Shown here: piece after piece, positions 25,734 through 33,858 of the stretch
Layout of the letters: every line of letters starts with the position of its first letter
How positions within the stretch are numbered: the first letter of the stretch is position 1
Assembly (NCBI GenBank): GCA_902802585.1
Contig: CADCMR010000008.1
Span: 26,723-90,722, forward strand
Source of the DNA: an uncultured bacterium
GTDB lineage: Bacteria > Verrucomicrobiota > Lentisphaeria > Victivallales > UBA1829
Length of the DNA stretch: 64,000 nt
Reading direction: 5' to 3'
The notes under the pieces: generated by a model
The model's input: the letters and a program-made list of their open reading frames with translations, nothing else
Databases searched by the model: none
Told to the model about the DNA's origin: nothing
Program-made: the position numbers and the translations under genes

Positions 25734-27392
25734 TTACTTTTTGTAATCCCTGTAGGTCTTGCCGTTGGCGTCTTCCGCTTTCGGATCGGCGCCGGCTTTC
25801 AGCAGGGCGTCCATGACCGCCGTGTTTCCTGCCTCGGCGGCGTACATGAGGGCGGTCTTGTTCTTCGCGCCTTTGGCGTTCGCGCTTTCCCCGACCTTGA
25901 TGAGCGCCTGCACGACAGCCGGGGTCGTCCTGGCTTTCGAGGCGGCATAAAGCATGGGCGTGAGCTTGGAGACCGGATGCTTGACCTTCAGGTCAAGCGG
26001 GGTAGAGGCTTTTTTGCACAATGCGATGAAGACATCAAGGTTCCTGTCGATCAGGTGGAAGACCAGGGGGACCTGGTTGTTGACCTTGATCTGGTTCGGG
26101 TTGCCGCCAAGCTTGAGGACAGCTTCGAAGGCGTGTTCGCGTTCCAGCCCGACCGAGGCGATCATCGCCTGCGCGAGCAAAGGCGCGGTCTTGACCTTGC
26201 GTGCGGAGGCCGCCTTGAAGATGCGTTCGACCTCGTCGGGACGGTCCTGTTTCGCAGCGTCCTCGATCGTCTCGCAGACGGGGAGCTTCGCGCCGGCTTC
26301 CTTCAGCATGGCGGCAATCTCGTCCTGCTTCCCGATCTGCGCGTAGACAAGAGGATTGCAGGTCGTTTCGTCGGCCTTGTTCACGTCCGCTCCCGCGTCC
26401 AGCACCAGTCGTACGGCGGCGGCGCGCTCCAGCACGACCGCGCGGATCAGCGGCGTCTGCTTGTACTTGTTGTCGTCGCCGGGCAGAGGATCGTCGACGT
26501 CCTTCATCGCGCCAAGATGCTTGCGGATTTCGGACGTGTTGTTGGTGAGGACCGCCTTGTCGAAGGAGAGCGTCGGTTTTCCGGTGAACGGCGGCTTCTT
26601 CGAGCTTTTCACGGCCGCGGCGGCGTTCCGTGCGGCTTCCGCCTCGCGTTCCGCCTTATACGCGTTCAGGATCAGGACCGCCTCGTCCTCCTTGTGGGTG
26701 CGCATGTATTCCGCGAGGACGGGAGACTTGAACTCGACTTTTTTGTAGGAGAGCATAAGCTTCAAGTCGTCGATGCGGTCCTGTTCGCCAAGGATCTGCA
26801 CGGGCATTTTTCCCTCGAATCCGGGCAGGTTGCAGTCCGCGCCGCAGTCGAGCAGGAGCTTGATGACCGCGGTGGCGTCGCGCCGCTGCGAGCCGGAAAG
26901 GACCGGGAGATGGCAGGCGTAGGCGAGCGGCGTGCAGGAGCCCTCGATGGTCTGCTTGTAGTCGAGCTTCCGCGCCGCGCCCTTCTGGAATTTGCGGAAC
27001 TGCGTGTCGGGGAGCTGGAAATCCAGGATGCTGCCGTAGCGGATCAGCAGGTCGCAGTGTTCAAGCTTGGATTCGGAGATCGCGTAGAAAATGAGCGGCG
27101 TTTCGTAGTAGTTGAGATGTTCGTCCAGGAAGCGCGGCGTGTGGGCATAATTCTGGAGGACGCGTTCCAGCAGCGACGGCGCCCCGCGGCGGATCGCGGC
27201 GAGCATTTCCCCGTAGGCGGCGTCCTCGGAATACGCTGCGACCGGGATGTTCGTCCCCGCGCTGAAACCGCCCAGGGAGGCGCCGTTCATCGGCCTGCGG
27301 TTGATGATCTGGGCGTGCAGGACGCACGGCGGGACGGCAAGCACCGCGCCGATGACGGCTGCAAGGACATGGAACTGAAAACGTCTGGGCAT
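25734..27392 (-). CDS. Exported ankyrin-repeat protein
   Basis: 552 residues from the ATG preceded by AGGAGAATCCGTC. A signal peptide (about 1-26, ending LHA-Q) sends it out of the cytoplasm. Ankyrin repeats are recognisable near 115-190, in the middle (QTPLIRAVVLERAAAVRLVLDAGADVNKADE) and most clearly at the end (KTALMYAAEAGNTAVMDALLKAGADPKAED), with irregular alpha-hairpins between. A charged linker with an AEREAEAARNAAAA helix lies near 255-275. Ankyrin proteins bind other proteins; the partner here is unknown. Its own promoter lies at 27423-27451. Confidence 0.85.
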   Translation of the reverse strand: MPRRFQFHVLAAVIGAVLAVPPCVLHAQIINRRPMNGASLGGFSAGTNIPVAAYSEDAAYGEMLAAIRRGAPSLLERVLQNYAHTPRFLDEHLNYYETPLIFYAISESKLEHCDLLIRYGSILDFQLPDTQFRKFQKGAARKLDYKQTIEGSCTPLAYACHLPVLSGSQRRDATAVIKLLLDCGADCNLPGFEGKMPVQILGEQDRIDDLKLMLSYKKVEFKSPVLAEYMRTHKEDEAVLILNAYKAEREAEAARNAAAAVKSSKKPPFTGKPTLSFDKAVLTNNTSEIRKHLGAMKDVDDPLPGDDNKYKQTPLIRAVVLERAAAVRLVLDAGADVNKADETTCNPLVYAQIGKQDEIAAMLKEAGAKLPVCETIEDAAKQDRPDEVERIFKAASARKVKTAPLLAQAMIASVGLEREHAFEAVLKLGGNPNQIKVNNQVPLVFHLIDRNLDVFIALCKKASTPLDLKVKHPVSKLTPMLYAASKARTTPAVVQALIKVGESANAKGAKNKTALMYAAEAGNTAVMDALLKAGADPKAEDANGKTYRDYKK

Positions 27393-27422
27393 GACGGATT
27401 CTCCTGAAATCAACGACAAAAT

Positions 27423-27451
27423 AATATGATGCGGAACCATCGAAAAATCAA
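27423..27451 (-). promoter_or_regulatory. Promoter of the ankyrin-repeat gene
   Basis: TTGATT (27451-27446), 17-bp spacer, CATATT (27428-27423) on the minus strand. Confidence 0.5.
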
Positions 27452-27553
27452 GCGGAAAGACAAAACTTCATGGAAAAAAGCCGGAGTCTCCGCTATGGTC
27501 GCCTCTTTGTCTCTCCGATGAGCCCCAATCCGACCGAATGAACAGAGATACCC

Positions 27554-27581
27554 TTGAAAATGAGGAGAACTGTGCTATATT
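27554..27581 (+). promoter_or_regulatory. Promoter of the PHP-trmB operon
   Basis: TTGAAA (27554-27559), 16-bp spacer, TATATT (27576-27581), with TGC before the -10. It lies downstream of an in-frame ATG at 27538, which argues for the start at 27709. Confidence 0.7.
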
Positions 27582-27708
27582 AGCCATACAGCCATTTCTG
27601 GAATACTCTTATATCGCCGGAATTCACGGCGCACCTCCTTTCCTGGACGGCGCAATCCCGTGGGCGAACTCACCGCCCAGCCGACGCCACGCGTTTTTTG
27701 GAGAAACC

Positions 27709-28584
27709 ATGATCGACCTTCACATGCACAGCAATTGCTCCGACGGAACCCTGTCCCCGGAAGAACTCGTTGCCGCCGCTCTGGATTTGGGACTGGAAGC
27801 CGCCGCCCTGACCGACCACGACACAGTTTCCGGGCTGGACCGGTTTCTTGCCGCCGCATCCGGGACGCCGCTTCATGCCGTGCCGGGCGTCGAGCTGGCG
27901 AGCATGCTGTTCAGCAAGGACATCCACATCGTCGGTCTGTTCATCGACCCCGGCAACCCCGCATTGCTGGGCGCGCTGGAGCAGATGCGCCGCTGGCGCG
28001 AGGAACGCAACGCGGAGATGGTGGAGCGGATCCGGTCGAAGGGATATGAGATCACGATGGATGAGGTCCTCGCCGAGGCGGGCGGCGAAAGCGTCGGACG
28101 TCCGCACATGGCGTCCGTCCTGCTCAGAAAAGGCTGTTTCCAGGATATGCAGAGCGTGTTCAACCGACTGCTCGGGCGCAACGGCTCCTGCTACGTCCAG
28201 CGCAAGTATTATTCCGTCGACGAGTGCATCCGCCTGATCCATGAAGCGGGCGGGCTCGCCGTCTGGGCGCATCCGCTCCATGCCGCGCACGGCGCGAGGG
28301 CGGCACTCCGCAAAGTCGGCTCCCGACTGGTCTCCTACGGTCTCGACGGTCTTGAATGCTATTACTCGATGTTCGCCGAACAGCAGCAGGCCGACGCGCT
28401 GGAATTCGCCCGCGCACGTTCCCTGCTGGTCTCCGGCGGAAGCGATTTCCACGGGGCGTCCCATCCCCAGGTTAAAATGGGCACCGGGATCGACGGCAAC
28501 CTCGCGATCCCGTTTGAAATCTATGAACGGCTCCTCGCAGCGAAGCAGGGCAGGGATTCCCATGACAGCAAAAAAACAAGTTGA
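27709..28584 (+). CDS. PHP-domain phosphoesterase (RNase AM / YciV-like)
   Basis: 291 residues. The PHP metal-site motifs are all visible: HMH (His5, His7), SDG (Asp12), TDHD (His37), GVE (Glu62), GRPH, WAHP and GSDFHG. This arrangement matches the TrpH/RNase AM group, which removes 5' nucleotides from RNA or 3',5'-bisphosphates. Cytoplasmic. The ATG follows TTGGAGAAACC. Its end overlaps trmB by 23 bp, so the two are coupled. Confidence 0.88.
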   Translation: MIDLHMHSNCSDGTLSPEELVAAALDLGLEAAALTDHDTVSGLDRFLAAASGTPLHAVPGVELASMLFSKDIHIVGLFIDPGNPALLGALEQMRRWREERNAEMVERIRSKGYEITMDEVLAEAGGESVGRPHMASVLLRKGCFQDMQSVFNRLLGRNGSCYVQRKYYSVDECIRLIHEAGGLAVWAHPLHAAHGARAALRKVGSRLVSYGLDGLECYYSMFAEQQQADALEFARARSLLVSGGSDFHGASHPQVKMGTGIDGNLAIPFEIYERLLAAKQGRDSHDSKKTS

Positions 28585-29200
28585 CGGCATCGTAATGCTC
28601 CATAACCTGTACACCCGGCTGGAGAACGTGCTCCCCATGCCGGAACCCGGGATGCGCGTCGAGCTCGACCTCGGGTGCGGCGACGGCGAGTTCGCACTGG
28701 CGCTGGCGGAACGCCGTCCGGACGTGTATGTGATCGCGGCGGACATGCTGCTCGGACGCGTGCGGAAGGTCCGGAAACGTGTCCTGCGCGACGGCCTGGC
28801 GAACCTGCACGTGCTGAAAAGCGAGTCGCGCGTGCTGATCTCCCGGACGATCCCGGACGCGTTCCTCGACCGCGTGAACCTGCTCTGCCCGGATCCGTGG
28901 CCGAAGGCGAAGCACCGCTGCCACCGCCTCATCACCTCGGACATCATGATGCAGTTCGCCCGCGTCCTGAAGCCGGACGGCGTGTTCCATTTCTCCACGG
29001 ATAACGCGGAATATCTGGAGATCGCGGACCGTGCCGTCGCGGAGTCCGGGCTCTTCGCTCCGTCCGACCTGGCGCTCATCGCCGACGTCGCGGACATCAA
29101 GACCGGGTTCGAGCTGCTTTGGGAATCCGAGGGCAAGACCGTGACGCACCGCGCCTGGCGGAAGCTCCGGCTTCCCGGCGGCCGCGGAAACGCGCCGTAA
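28562..29200 (+). CDS. trmB: tRNA (guanine-N7-)-methyltransferase
   Basis: 212 residues. It methylates G46 in the variable loop of tRNAs using SAM. SAM-binding motif ELDLGCGDGEFALALA at 34-49; the family signature CPDPWPKAKHRCHRL at 109-123 corresponds to DPWPKKRHHKRR in other TrmB proteins; HFSTDNAEYLE lies near 143-153. The start overlaps the PHP gene. A terminator overlaps the end of the gene. Confidence 0.92.
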   Translation: MTAKKQVDGIVMLHNLYTRLENVLPMPEPGMRVELDLGCGDGEFALALAERRPDVYVIAADMLLGRVRKVRKRVLRDGLANLHVLKSESRVLISRTIPDAFLDRVNLLCPDPWPKAKHRCHRLITSDIMMQFARVLKPDGVFHFSTDNAEYLEIADRAVAESGLFAPSDLALIADVADIKTGFELLWESEGKTVTHRAWRKLRLPGGRGNAP

Positions 29201-29233
29201 CTCCCCGGCGCCGCGTTTCCGCCCGTCTTTTTT
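29185..29233 (+). terminator. Terminator after trmB
   Basis: Stem CGGAAACGCG (29185-29194) / CGCGTTTCCG (29212-29221), then TTTTTT at 29228-29233. The first arm lies within the trmB coding end. Confidence 0.65.
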
Positions 29234-29265
29234 CCTCTTTTTTCAGAAAACTTCGGAAAAACGAC

Positions 29266-29294
29266 TTGATTAAAACGGAGGAGTATGGTATATT
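29266..29294 (+). promoter_or_regulatory. Promoter of the TRL-like lipoprotein gene
   Basis: TTGATT (29266-29271), 17-bp spacer, TATATT (29289-29294); leader of about 50 nt with AGGAGACAAAATCCAA before the ATG. Confidence 0.8.
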
Positions 29295-29352
29295 GCTTTA
29301 TAAACTATACGCTTTTATCTGAAACTCATCAATATCAGGAGACAAAATCCAA

Positions 29353-29739
29353 ATGAAAAAGTCCCTCAAACTCGCCGTCCTTTCCGCCTGCGCCCTCCTC
29401 GGCGCCCTCTCCGCCACCTCCTGCGCCACGCCGTTCCCGCTCGGATGCCTCTATACCGACGTTGTCCTGCCCGGTCCCCTCGGCGACGGCAACCTGAGCC
29501 AGTCCTATAACCGCCGCGGTTCCTCCTCCTGCTACAGCATCCTCGGCTGGGTCGCCGGCGGCGACGCCTCCATCAACGAAGCCGCGGTCAACGGCGGCAT
29601 CGACAAGATCGGCTGGACGAACATCCATGTGACGAACTACTTCGGCATCTATGGCATCTACAAGACCGAAGTCTTCGGCACCAGCAAGTCCCTCGGTCCC
29701 GACCAGACCCTCGCTCCGGCAAAGAGCGCCCAGAAGTAA
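29353..29739 (+). CDS. TRL-like family lipoprotein
   Basis: 128 residues. Signal peptide with a candidate lipobox at Cys24 (SATSC). The mature part starts PLGCLYTDVVLPG, then SSSCYSILGWVAGGDASINEAAVNGGIDKI, then VTNYFGIYGIYKTEVFG. These match the TRL-like family first noted at tRNA-linked loci in Leptospira: a short lipoprotein with a 'sILG...GDaSi..Aak..GI.kI' core. Function unknown. It is monocistronic, with its own promoter and terminator. Confidence 0.85.
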   Translation: MKKSLKLAVLSACALLGALSATSCATPFPLGCLYTDVVLPGPLGDGNLSQSYNRRGSSSCYSILGWVAGGDASINEAAVNGGIDKIGWTNIHVTNYFGIYGIYKTEVFGTSKSLGPDQTLAPAKSAQK

Positions 29740-29768
29740 TCGGACGTTCCGGTCTGAACGAATCCTCC

Positions 29769-29796
29769 GTGCGCGAGCACAAGCCGCGCACTTTTT
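29769..29796 (+). terminator. Terminator after the TRL-like gene
   Basis: Stem GTGCGCG (29769-29775) / CGCGCAC (29785-29791), 9-nt loop, then TTTTT. Confidence 0.85.
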
Positions 29797-29820
29797 CAGC
29801 ACAGTTTGCCGTGTGCTTTG

Positions 29821-29887
29821 TACGGCGGTTCCACGACTGCGCTGCGGACGTTATTCCCGCGGTGCGCCGGATACCGCCGTTTTTTTG
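29821..29887 (+). terminator. Second terminator-like structure before prmC
   Basis: ACGGCGGT (29821-29828) pairs with ACCGCCGT (29872-29879), enclosing a GC-rich inner hairpin, and is followed by a long T-run into 29886. It could be an attenuator of prmC or mark the end of a small RNA. Confidence 0.45.
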
Positions 29888-29921
29888 TGGGAAAACAATC
29901 TCAGATCATCTTTCCTCAGCC

Positions 29922-30752
29922 ATGACGTTTCTTGAACTGAAAAAGGACCTCGCGGAACGCTTTTCGGAGGCGGGATTCGAGGCAGCCGACCTGGAGGCGC
30001 ATTATATCGTCTGCGAGGCCGCCAGTATCCCCGACCGCGAGTTTCCCCTTTACGCCCATGAACAGCTTGCATCCGGGGCGCAGGCGCGCGCGGAATCCTT
30101 CGCGGCACGCCGCCTGAAGAACGAACCGTGGCAATACATTTTCGGGCACGCGCCGTTCCGAGACCTGGAGCTGGCGGTCGGTCCGGGCTGCCTGATCCCG
30201 CGCCCGGAAACGGAATATTCCATTGACCTCATGCTCGACGGCCTGCCGCACGGCGCGTCCGTCTGCGAACTCGGCGTCGGCAGCGGCGCGATCTCGCTGG
30301 CGCTCGCCTCGGAACGCCCCGACCTGGCGGTCGTCGGGACCGAGCTGTCCCCCGACGCCCTGAAGTGGGCGGAACTCAACCTGAAGAAACTTGCCCTGCC
30401 GAACGTGGCATTCCTGCACGGCGATCTTTTTTCACCTGTCGCCGGACGCAAATTCGACCTCATCGCCGCGAATCTACCGTACATCCCTGAGCATGACCGC
30501 GGCAGCCTCCCGTCGAACGTGCGCGATTACGAGCCCGACGAGGCGCTTTTCGGCGGCGCGGACGGCTTGGACGTCATAGCGCGTGCGCTGGAGCATTCTC
30601 CCGGACACCTGAATCCGGGCGGGCGCGTCTTTTTCGAGCTTGACCCGTGCAATGCGGACCGGGCGTTTGAACTCGCCTCAGCTCATTTGCACAATCCCGC
30701 GCTTCTGCACGACCAGTTCGGCACGGTCCGTTTCCTTACGGCGCGGCATTAA
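29922..30752 (+). CDS. prmC: Peptide chain release factor N5-glutamine methyltransferase
   Basis: 276 residues from the ATG at 29922. It methylates the GGQ glutamine of release factors RF1/RF2 with SAM. The N-terminal helical domain (1-90) ends in WQYIFGHAPFRDLELAVGPGCLIPRPETE. The SAM motif ELGVGSGAISLALA is near 111-124; the substrate motif is NLPYIP (near 182-187) rather than the usual NPPY, a variant also found in other bacterial PrmC proteins. No good promoter was seen; the terminator-like structure just upstream may control it. Confidence 0.9.
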   Translation: MTFLELKKDLAERFSEAGFEAADLEAHYIVCEAASIPDREFPLYAHEQLASGAQARAESFAARRLKNEPWQYIFGHAPFRDLELAVGPGCLIPRPETEYSIDLMLDGLPHGASVCELGVGSGAISLALASERPDLAVVGTELSPDALKWAELNLKKLALPNVAFLHGDLFSPVAGRKFDLIAANLPYIPEHDRGSLPSNVRDYEPDEALFGGADGLDVIARALEHSPGHLNPGGRVFFELDPCNADRAFELASAHLHNPALLHDQFGTVRFLTARH

Positions 30753-30761
30753 AAAGGCAAC

Positions 30762-30790
30762 GCCCGGACCGTCGCAAAAACAATCCGGGC
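30762..30790. terminator. Possible shared terminator between convergent prmC and apgM
   Basis: Stem GCCCGGA (30762-30768) / TCCGGGC (30784-30790). On the minus strand a T-run follows after 6 nt (30753-30757); on the plus strand there is no T-run. Confidence 0.4.
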
Positions 30791-30862
30791 ACACATTGTG
30801 TGTCGAGCAGTGCGCGGCTATGCTCGCACACAAACGATCTTATCGGTTGTTCCGTCATTTCC

Positions 30863-32086
30863 TCAGAGACCAAGCACCATCCTGATGAACGCGTCGCCGG
30901 TCATAAATCCAAGCGAGCCGTTCAGCGCGGCCTTCTCCGAGTATTCCGTGACGGAATCGGGCTGGATGTGCGGTCCCCAGATGCAGACGGGCACCGGGGT
31001 GCGCGTGTGCTGGCGCATGGAGAGCGGCACAGGGTGGTCCGGGAGAACGGCGAACGTAACGCCGCGCCCCTGGAGCGCTTCGACGACGGGCTTGATGATG
31101 CGGTTTTCGAAGTCGCGGATCGCCTGCATTTTGAGGTCGAGACGTCCTTCGTGCCCGGTCTCGTCGATCGCCTCGAGGTGGACGTAAACGAAATCGTGGT
31201 CTTCGATCGCGCGGATCGCAGCAGCAGCCTTGCCCTCGTAGTTCGTGTCGATGTAGCCGGTCGCGCCCTCGACGGGGATCACATCCATTCCCGCGCACTT
31301 GGCGATGCCGGAGATCACGTCGACCGCCGTGATTACAGCGCCGGTCTTGCCGCCGTAGCGCTCCGTGAACTTCGGGAACGAGGGAGTGCGCCCGGGGCTC
31401 CACGGCCAGATGGCGTTGCCTTTCGCCTCGCCGGACTTCACCAGCGGGTGTTCCGCCAGGAACGCCGCAGCATCCGTCCAGAGCTTGTTCAGGAATTCCA
31501 CCGTGTACGCCGCCTCCTTCGAGTCGTCCAGCGCGGTCCATGGGAGTTCGGCGACCGGGATGTCCTGCGAGGAATCGGGCTTGTAGTAGCCGACTTTCGG
31601 AGAAAACTCCGGACCGTGCAGGATCAGCAGGTTGCGGTAGCTGACGCCCGGATAGAACGTGAGCTTGTCCGAACCGAAATGCTCCTGAAGCGCCTCCATC
31701 AGGACGCGGGCGTGTTCCTTCGTGATGTGACCGGCGGAATAATCCTTCAGTACGCCATCCTCGACCGTAATCAGGTTGCAGCGCCACGCGACGTCGTCTG
31801 GCGCGAGCGGGATTCCCTGGCTGACCGCCTCGATTGGACCGCGTCCCGGATAGTACAGCGACGGCGCGTATCCCAGCACGGACATGTTCGCCACGTCCGA
31901 GGAAGTCGGGTAGCCTTCCGGCAGGGTCAGGAACGTGCCGGACGCACCGTTCGCTGCGATTTTGTCCATGGTCGGTGTCGGGACGGATTCGAGCGGAGTT
32001 TTTCCGCCGAGTTCGGGAATCGGGAGGTCGGCCATGCCGTCGCCGAGGAAGACGACAGCCTTGCCTTTCAGGTCGCACGCGCTCAT
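30863..32086 (-). CDS. apgM: Cofactor-independent phosphoglycerate mutase, archaeal type
   Basis: 407 residues. It interconverts 2- and 3-phosphoglycerate in glycolysis. The alkaline-phosphatase-superfamily metal motif VVFLGDGMAD lies near 9-18, the nucleophile region PTSSDVANMSVLGY near 58-71, and later metal motifs HLEAIDETGHEG and DHPVPLSMRQH near 285-300 and 355-365. ApgM-type proteins of about 400 residues occur in archaea and many anaerobic bacteria; the length fits. AGGAAAAACACCA precedes the ATG at 32086; a longer in-frame extension lacks a binding site. Confidence 0.9.
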   Translation of the reverse strand: MSACDLKGKAVVFLGDGMADLPIPELGGKTPLESVPTPTMDKIAANGASGTFLTLPEGYPTSSDVANMSVLGYAPSLYYPGRGPIEAVSQGIPLAPDDVAWRCNLITVEDGVLKDYSAGHITKEHARVLMEALQEHFGSDKLTFYPGVSYRNLLILHGPEFSPKVGYYKPDSSQDIPVAELPWTALDDSKEAAYTVEFLNKLWTDAAAFLAEHPLVKSGEAKGNAIWPWSPGRTPSFPKFTERYGGKTGAVITAVDVISGIAKCAGMDVIPVEGATGYIDTNYEGKAAAAIRAIEDHDFVYVHLEAIDETGHEGRLDLKMQAIRDFENRIIKPVVEALQGRGVTFAVLPDHPVPLSMRQHTRTPVPVCIWGPHIQPDSVTEYSEKAALNGSLGFMTGDAFIRMVLGL

Positions 32087-32220
32087 TGGTGTTTTTCCTT
32101 TCCTGTCATGCTTTGGATTATGTTTTGATACTAATAAGATACCATGCCGGAACCGAAAAGTCAAGGCGGTCCGTGCGTCTTCCCCGTCGGCACAGGGATG
32201 TGCCGGTTGTTGAAGAAGCG

Positions 32221-32256
32221 CTGACAATTGTCAGCATACTTTGAAAATACTTTCAA
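32221..32256. promoter_or_regulatory. Candidate operators: two palindromes upstream of the LexA-like gene
   Basis: CTGACAATTGTCAG (32221-32234) is a perfect 14-bp palindrome. TTGAAA-N4-TTTCAA (32241-32256) is a second one. They are two helical turns apart centre to centre and lie just upstream of the -35 at 32275. Their position suits a dimeric winged-helix regulator. Confidence 0.5.
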
Positions 32257-32274
32257 TAAAGTTGCAAAATAAGC

Positions 32275-32303
32275 TTGAAAATCAATGATCCCTGCTGTAT
32301 TGT
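32275..32303 (+). promoter_or_regulatory. Promoter of the LexA-like gene
   Basis: TTGAAA (32275-32280), 17-bp spacer, TATTGT (32298-32303); leader of about 95 nt. Confidence 0.65.
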
Positions 32304-32404
32304 ATCTTGTTGGTGCAACACTTCCATTTTTCCTTTCACTCCGCCGGTTTTTCCGTTTGTCCCCCCCCGGCGGCACGCCAATTCCAGCCCCAGGACCCGG
32401 CCGA

Positions 32405-32971
32405 ATGAAAAAAATCACAAAACGCCAGTTTGAGATTGCGGTCTATATTCGCGATTTCATCGGTAAAAACGCCATCTCGCCCACGCTTTATGACATAGCC
32501 GGGTATTTTTCCATCAAACCGTCCACGGCGGCGGCGCATGTCGCCGCTCTCGAACGCAAACGCGTCATAGTCCGGCAGAAAGGACGTCGCCGCAGCATCC
32601 GACCCGTCGGGATGGGGTTTGGCCTCCCGAAGAAAGACCCCGTCTGCGTCCCGTTTTATGCGAAAGGGGCAAACATCTCCGGAGCGCCGTCGTCCTACTA
32701 CCATGTGGATTCCAGCCTGCTCCCGGACAGTGTTTGCGCCAAAGACCTTTTCGCCGTCCGGCTCGGATTCCTCAACACCTTTCCCACGGGATTCATGATC
32801 GACCCCGGTGACATCCTGATCGTGTGGACCCGGCCGGGGCATCTTCACCCGGGCATGATCGTGATGGAGCACGCCGAAGCCGCCCCTGTTTGCCGCCAGG
32901 TGAACATGGATACAGAACCCGGTCCTGGGGTCGTCGGGCAGGTGATCGCGCTTTTCCGTCCGCTCAAATAG
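32405..32971 (+). CDS. LexA-like regulator with degenerate S24 peptidase domain
   Basis: 188 residues. Residues 1-65 are a LexA-type winged helix (KRQFEIAVYIRDFI, SPTLYDIAGYF, STAAAHVAALERKRVI, RQKGRRRSI). Residues about 80-185 follow the S24/LexA C-terminal fold, ending DPGDILIVWTRPG and VVGQVIALFRPLK. The residues that drive self-cleavage are missing: where LexA has GDSM, this has GFLNTF, the Ala-Gly cleavage site is not present, and the position of the general-base Lys is Cys or Gln. It is therefore probably a stable DNA-binding protein, not an SOS switch of the classical kind. It likely binds the palindromes upstream of its own promoter (inference). Confidence 0.8.
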   Translation: MKKITKRQFEIAVYIRDFIGKNAISPTLYDIAGYFSIKPSTAAAHVAALERKRVIVRQKGRRRSIRPVGMGFGLPKKDPVCVPFYAKGANISGAPSSYYHVDSSLLPDSVCAKDLFAVRLGFLNTFPTGFMIDPGDILIVWTRPGHLHPGMIVMEHAEAAPVCRQVNMDTEPGPGVVGQVIALFRPLK

Positions 32972-33014
32972 AAGACGCTCTCCTGGTGTTTTCGCCTTTT
33001 TTCTCCATGCAGGC

Positions 33015-33042
33015 TTGACTTTGCGGAAAAAGATCCTACATT
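33015..33042 (+). promoter_or_regulatory. Promoter of the 131-aa lipoprotein gene
   Basis: TTGACT (33015-33020), 16-bp spacer, TACATT (33037-33042). Confidence 0.7.
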
Positions 33043-33079
33043 ATCTTACCGCGCAATTTTTCAACCGGAAGGGCCTGCC

Positions 33080-33475
33080 ATGCTTAAATCGCTTACCATT
33101 CTTTTCGCCGCAGTCTTCATCGTTCTGTGCAGCGGATGCCAGAGCACTGTTGAGAACAACGACCGTACCGCGCTGGAACTCTGCCGGTACATGATGCAGC
33201 AGGTCGGCGGCACGTTCGACGGGCCGATGGCGGTCGAGCCGATCCACGCGGACGACGGATTCGCGCTGAAGATCGCGGACCGCCAGGTCGCGTTCTACAA
33301 GTTCAACACGAAATACAAAAAAGCGCGTGCGAAGATCGAATACGTGGATAAAAACGGATTCATCTACATCTACGGGTTCAAATACTCCGCCATTTCCCAC
33401 GGATCGTTCATCATGGTCGATTACGAGACCAATCCGGTGAAGGACAAGCTCCTCGAGGCCTTCAAGAAATTCTGA
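33080..33475 (+). CDS. Hypothetical lipoprotein
   Basis: 131 residues with a signal peptide and lipobox CSGC (Cys20). The mature part mixes short strands and a basic segment (KIADRQVAFYKFNTKYKKARAKIEYVDKNGFIYIYGFKYSAISHGSF) and ends in an amphipathic helix. I do not recognise the family. It is monocistronic with its own promoter; the converging azlD gene ends 32 bp away. Confidence 0.75.
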   Translation: MLKSLTILFAAVFIVLCSGCQSTVENNDRTALELCRYMMQQVGGTFDGPMAVEPIHADDGFALKIADRQVAFYKFNTKYKKARAKIEYVDKNGFIYIYGFKYSAISHGSFIMVDYETNPVKDKLLEAFKKF

Positions 33476-33507
33476 GGCGCGTTTCTCTTTTCTTCCCGCT
33501 TCCGCCG

Positions 33508-33858
33508 TCAGGGGACGACGGTCTGCACGAGCGTCATATACACCGCTGTGCCCGCCAGGATGGAAACCAGCGGATTGCGTTTCCACAGCTGGAGCGCGAC
33601 CACCACGACCGCCGCCGCGATCTCCGCCAGTCCGAACATGTGTTCGGCGGGCGCGCGGTCCCGTACATAGCACGCGAAACAGTACACCACCAGCATGGCG
33701 ATCGCCGCCGGGGACAGGACGTTTCCGATGCGCAGGACCAGCGCGGGCGGGCGTTTGCCCGTGCCGAAGAACAGGAACGGCAGCGCGCGCAGCAGGAAGG
33801 TGACGCCCGCCGTCACAGCGGTCAGGACCAGCAGATATTCGGTCGAAGTCCCGTTCAT
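33508..33858 (-). CDS. azlD: AzlD-family branched-chain amino acid exporter subunit
   Basis: 116 residues, four transmembrane helices. The N-terminal TFLLRALPFLFFG segment (near 20-32) and SPAAIAMLVVYCF (near 50-62) are typical AzlD features. AzlC and AzlD together form the LIV-E exporter of leucine, isoleucine and valine. The start overlaps the azlC stop (ATGA) and follows GGAGGGAAATC. Confidence 0.88.
   Translation of the reverse strand: MNGTSTEYLLVLTAVTAGVTFLLRALPFLFFGTGKRPPALVLRIGNVLSPAAIAMLVVYCFACYVRDRAPAEHMFGLAEIAAAVVVVALQLWKRNPLVSILAGTAVYMTLVQTVVP

Larger units (their letters stand above)
27393..27708. other. Divergent intergenic region, 316 bp
   Basis: Back-to-back promoters at 27423-27451 (-) and 27554-27581 (+), with a plus-strand leader of about 120 nt. 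No other feature seen. Confidence 0.6.
32087..32404. other. Divergent intergenic region with two palindromes, 318 bp
   Basis: It separates apgM from the LexA-like gene. It contains a perfect 14-bp palindrome at 32221-32234, an inverted repeat at 32241-32256 and a promoter at 32275-32303, in that order toward the LexA-like gene. Confidence 0.7.
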
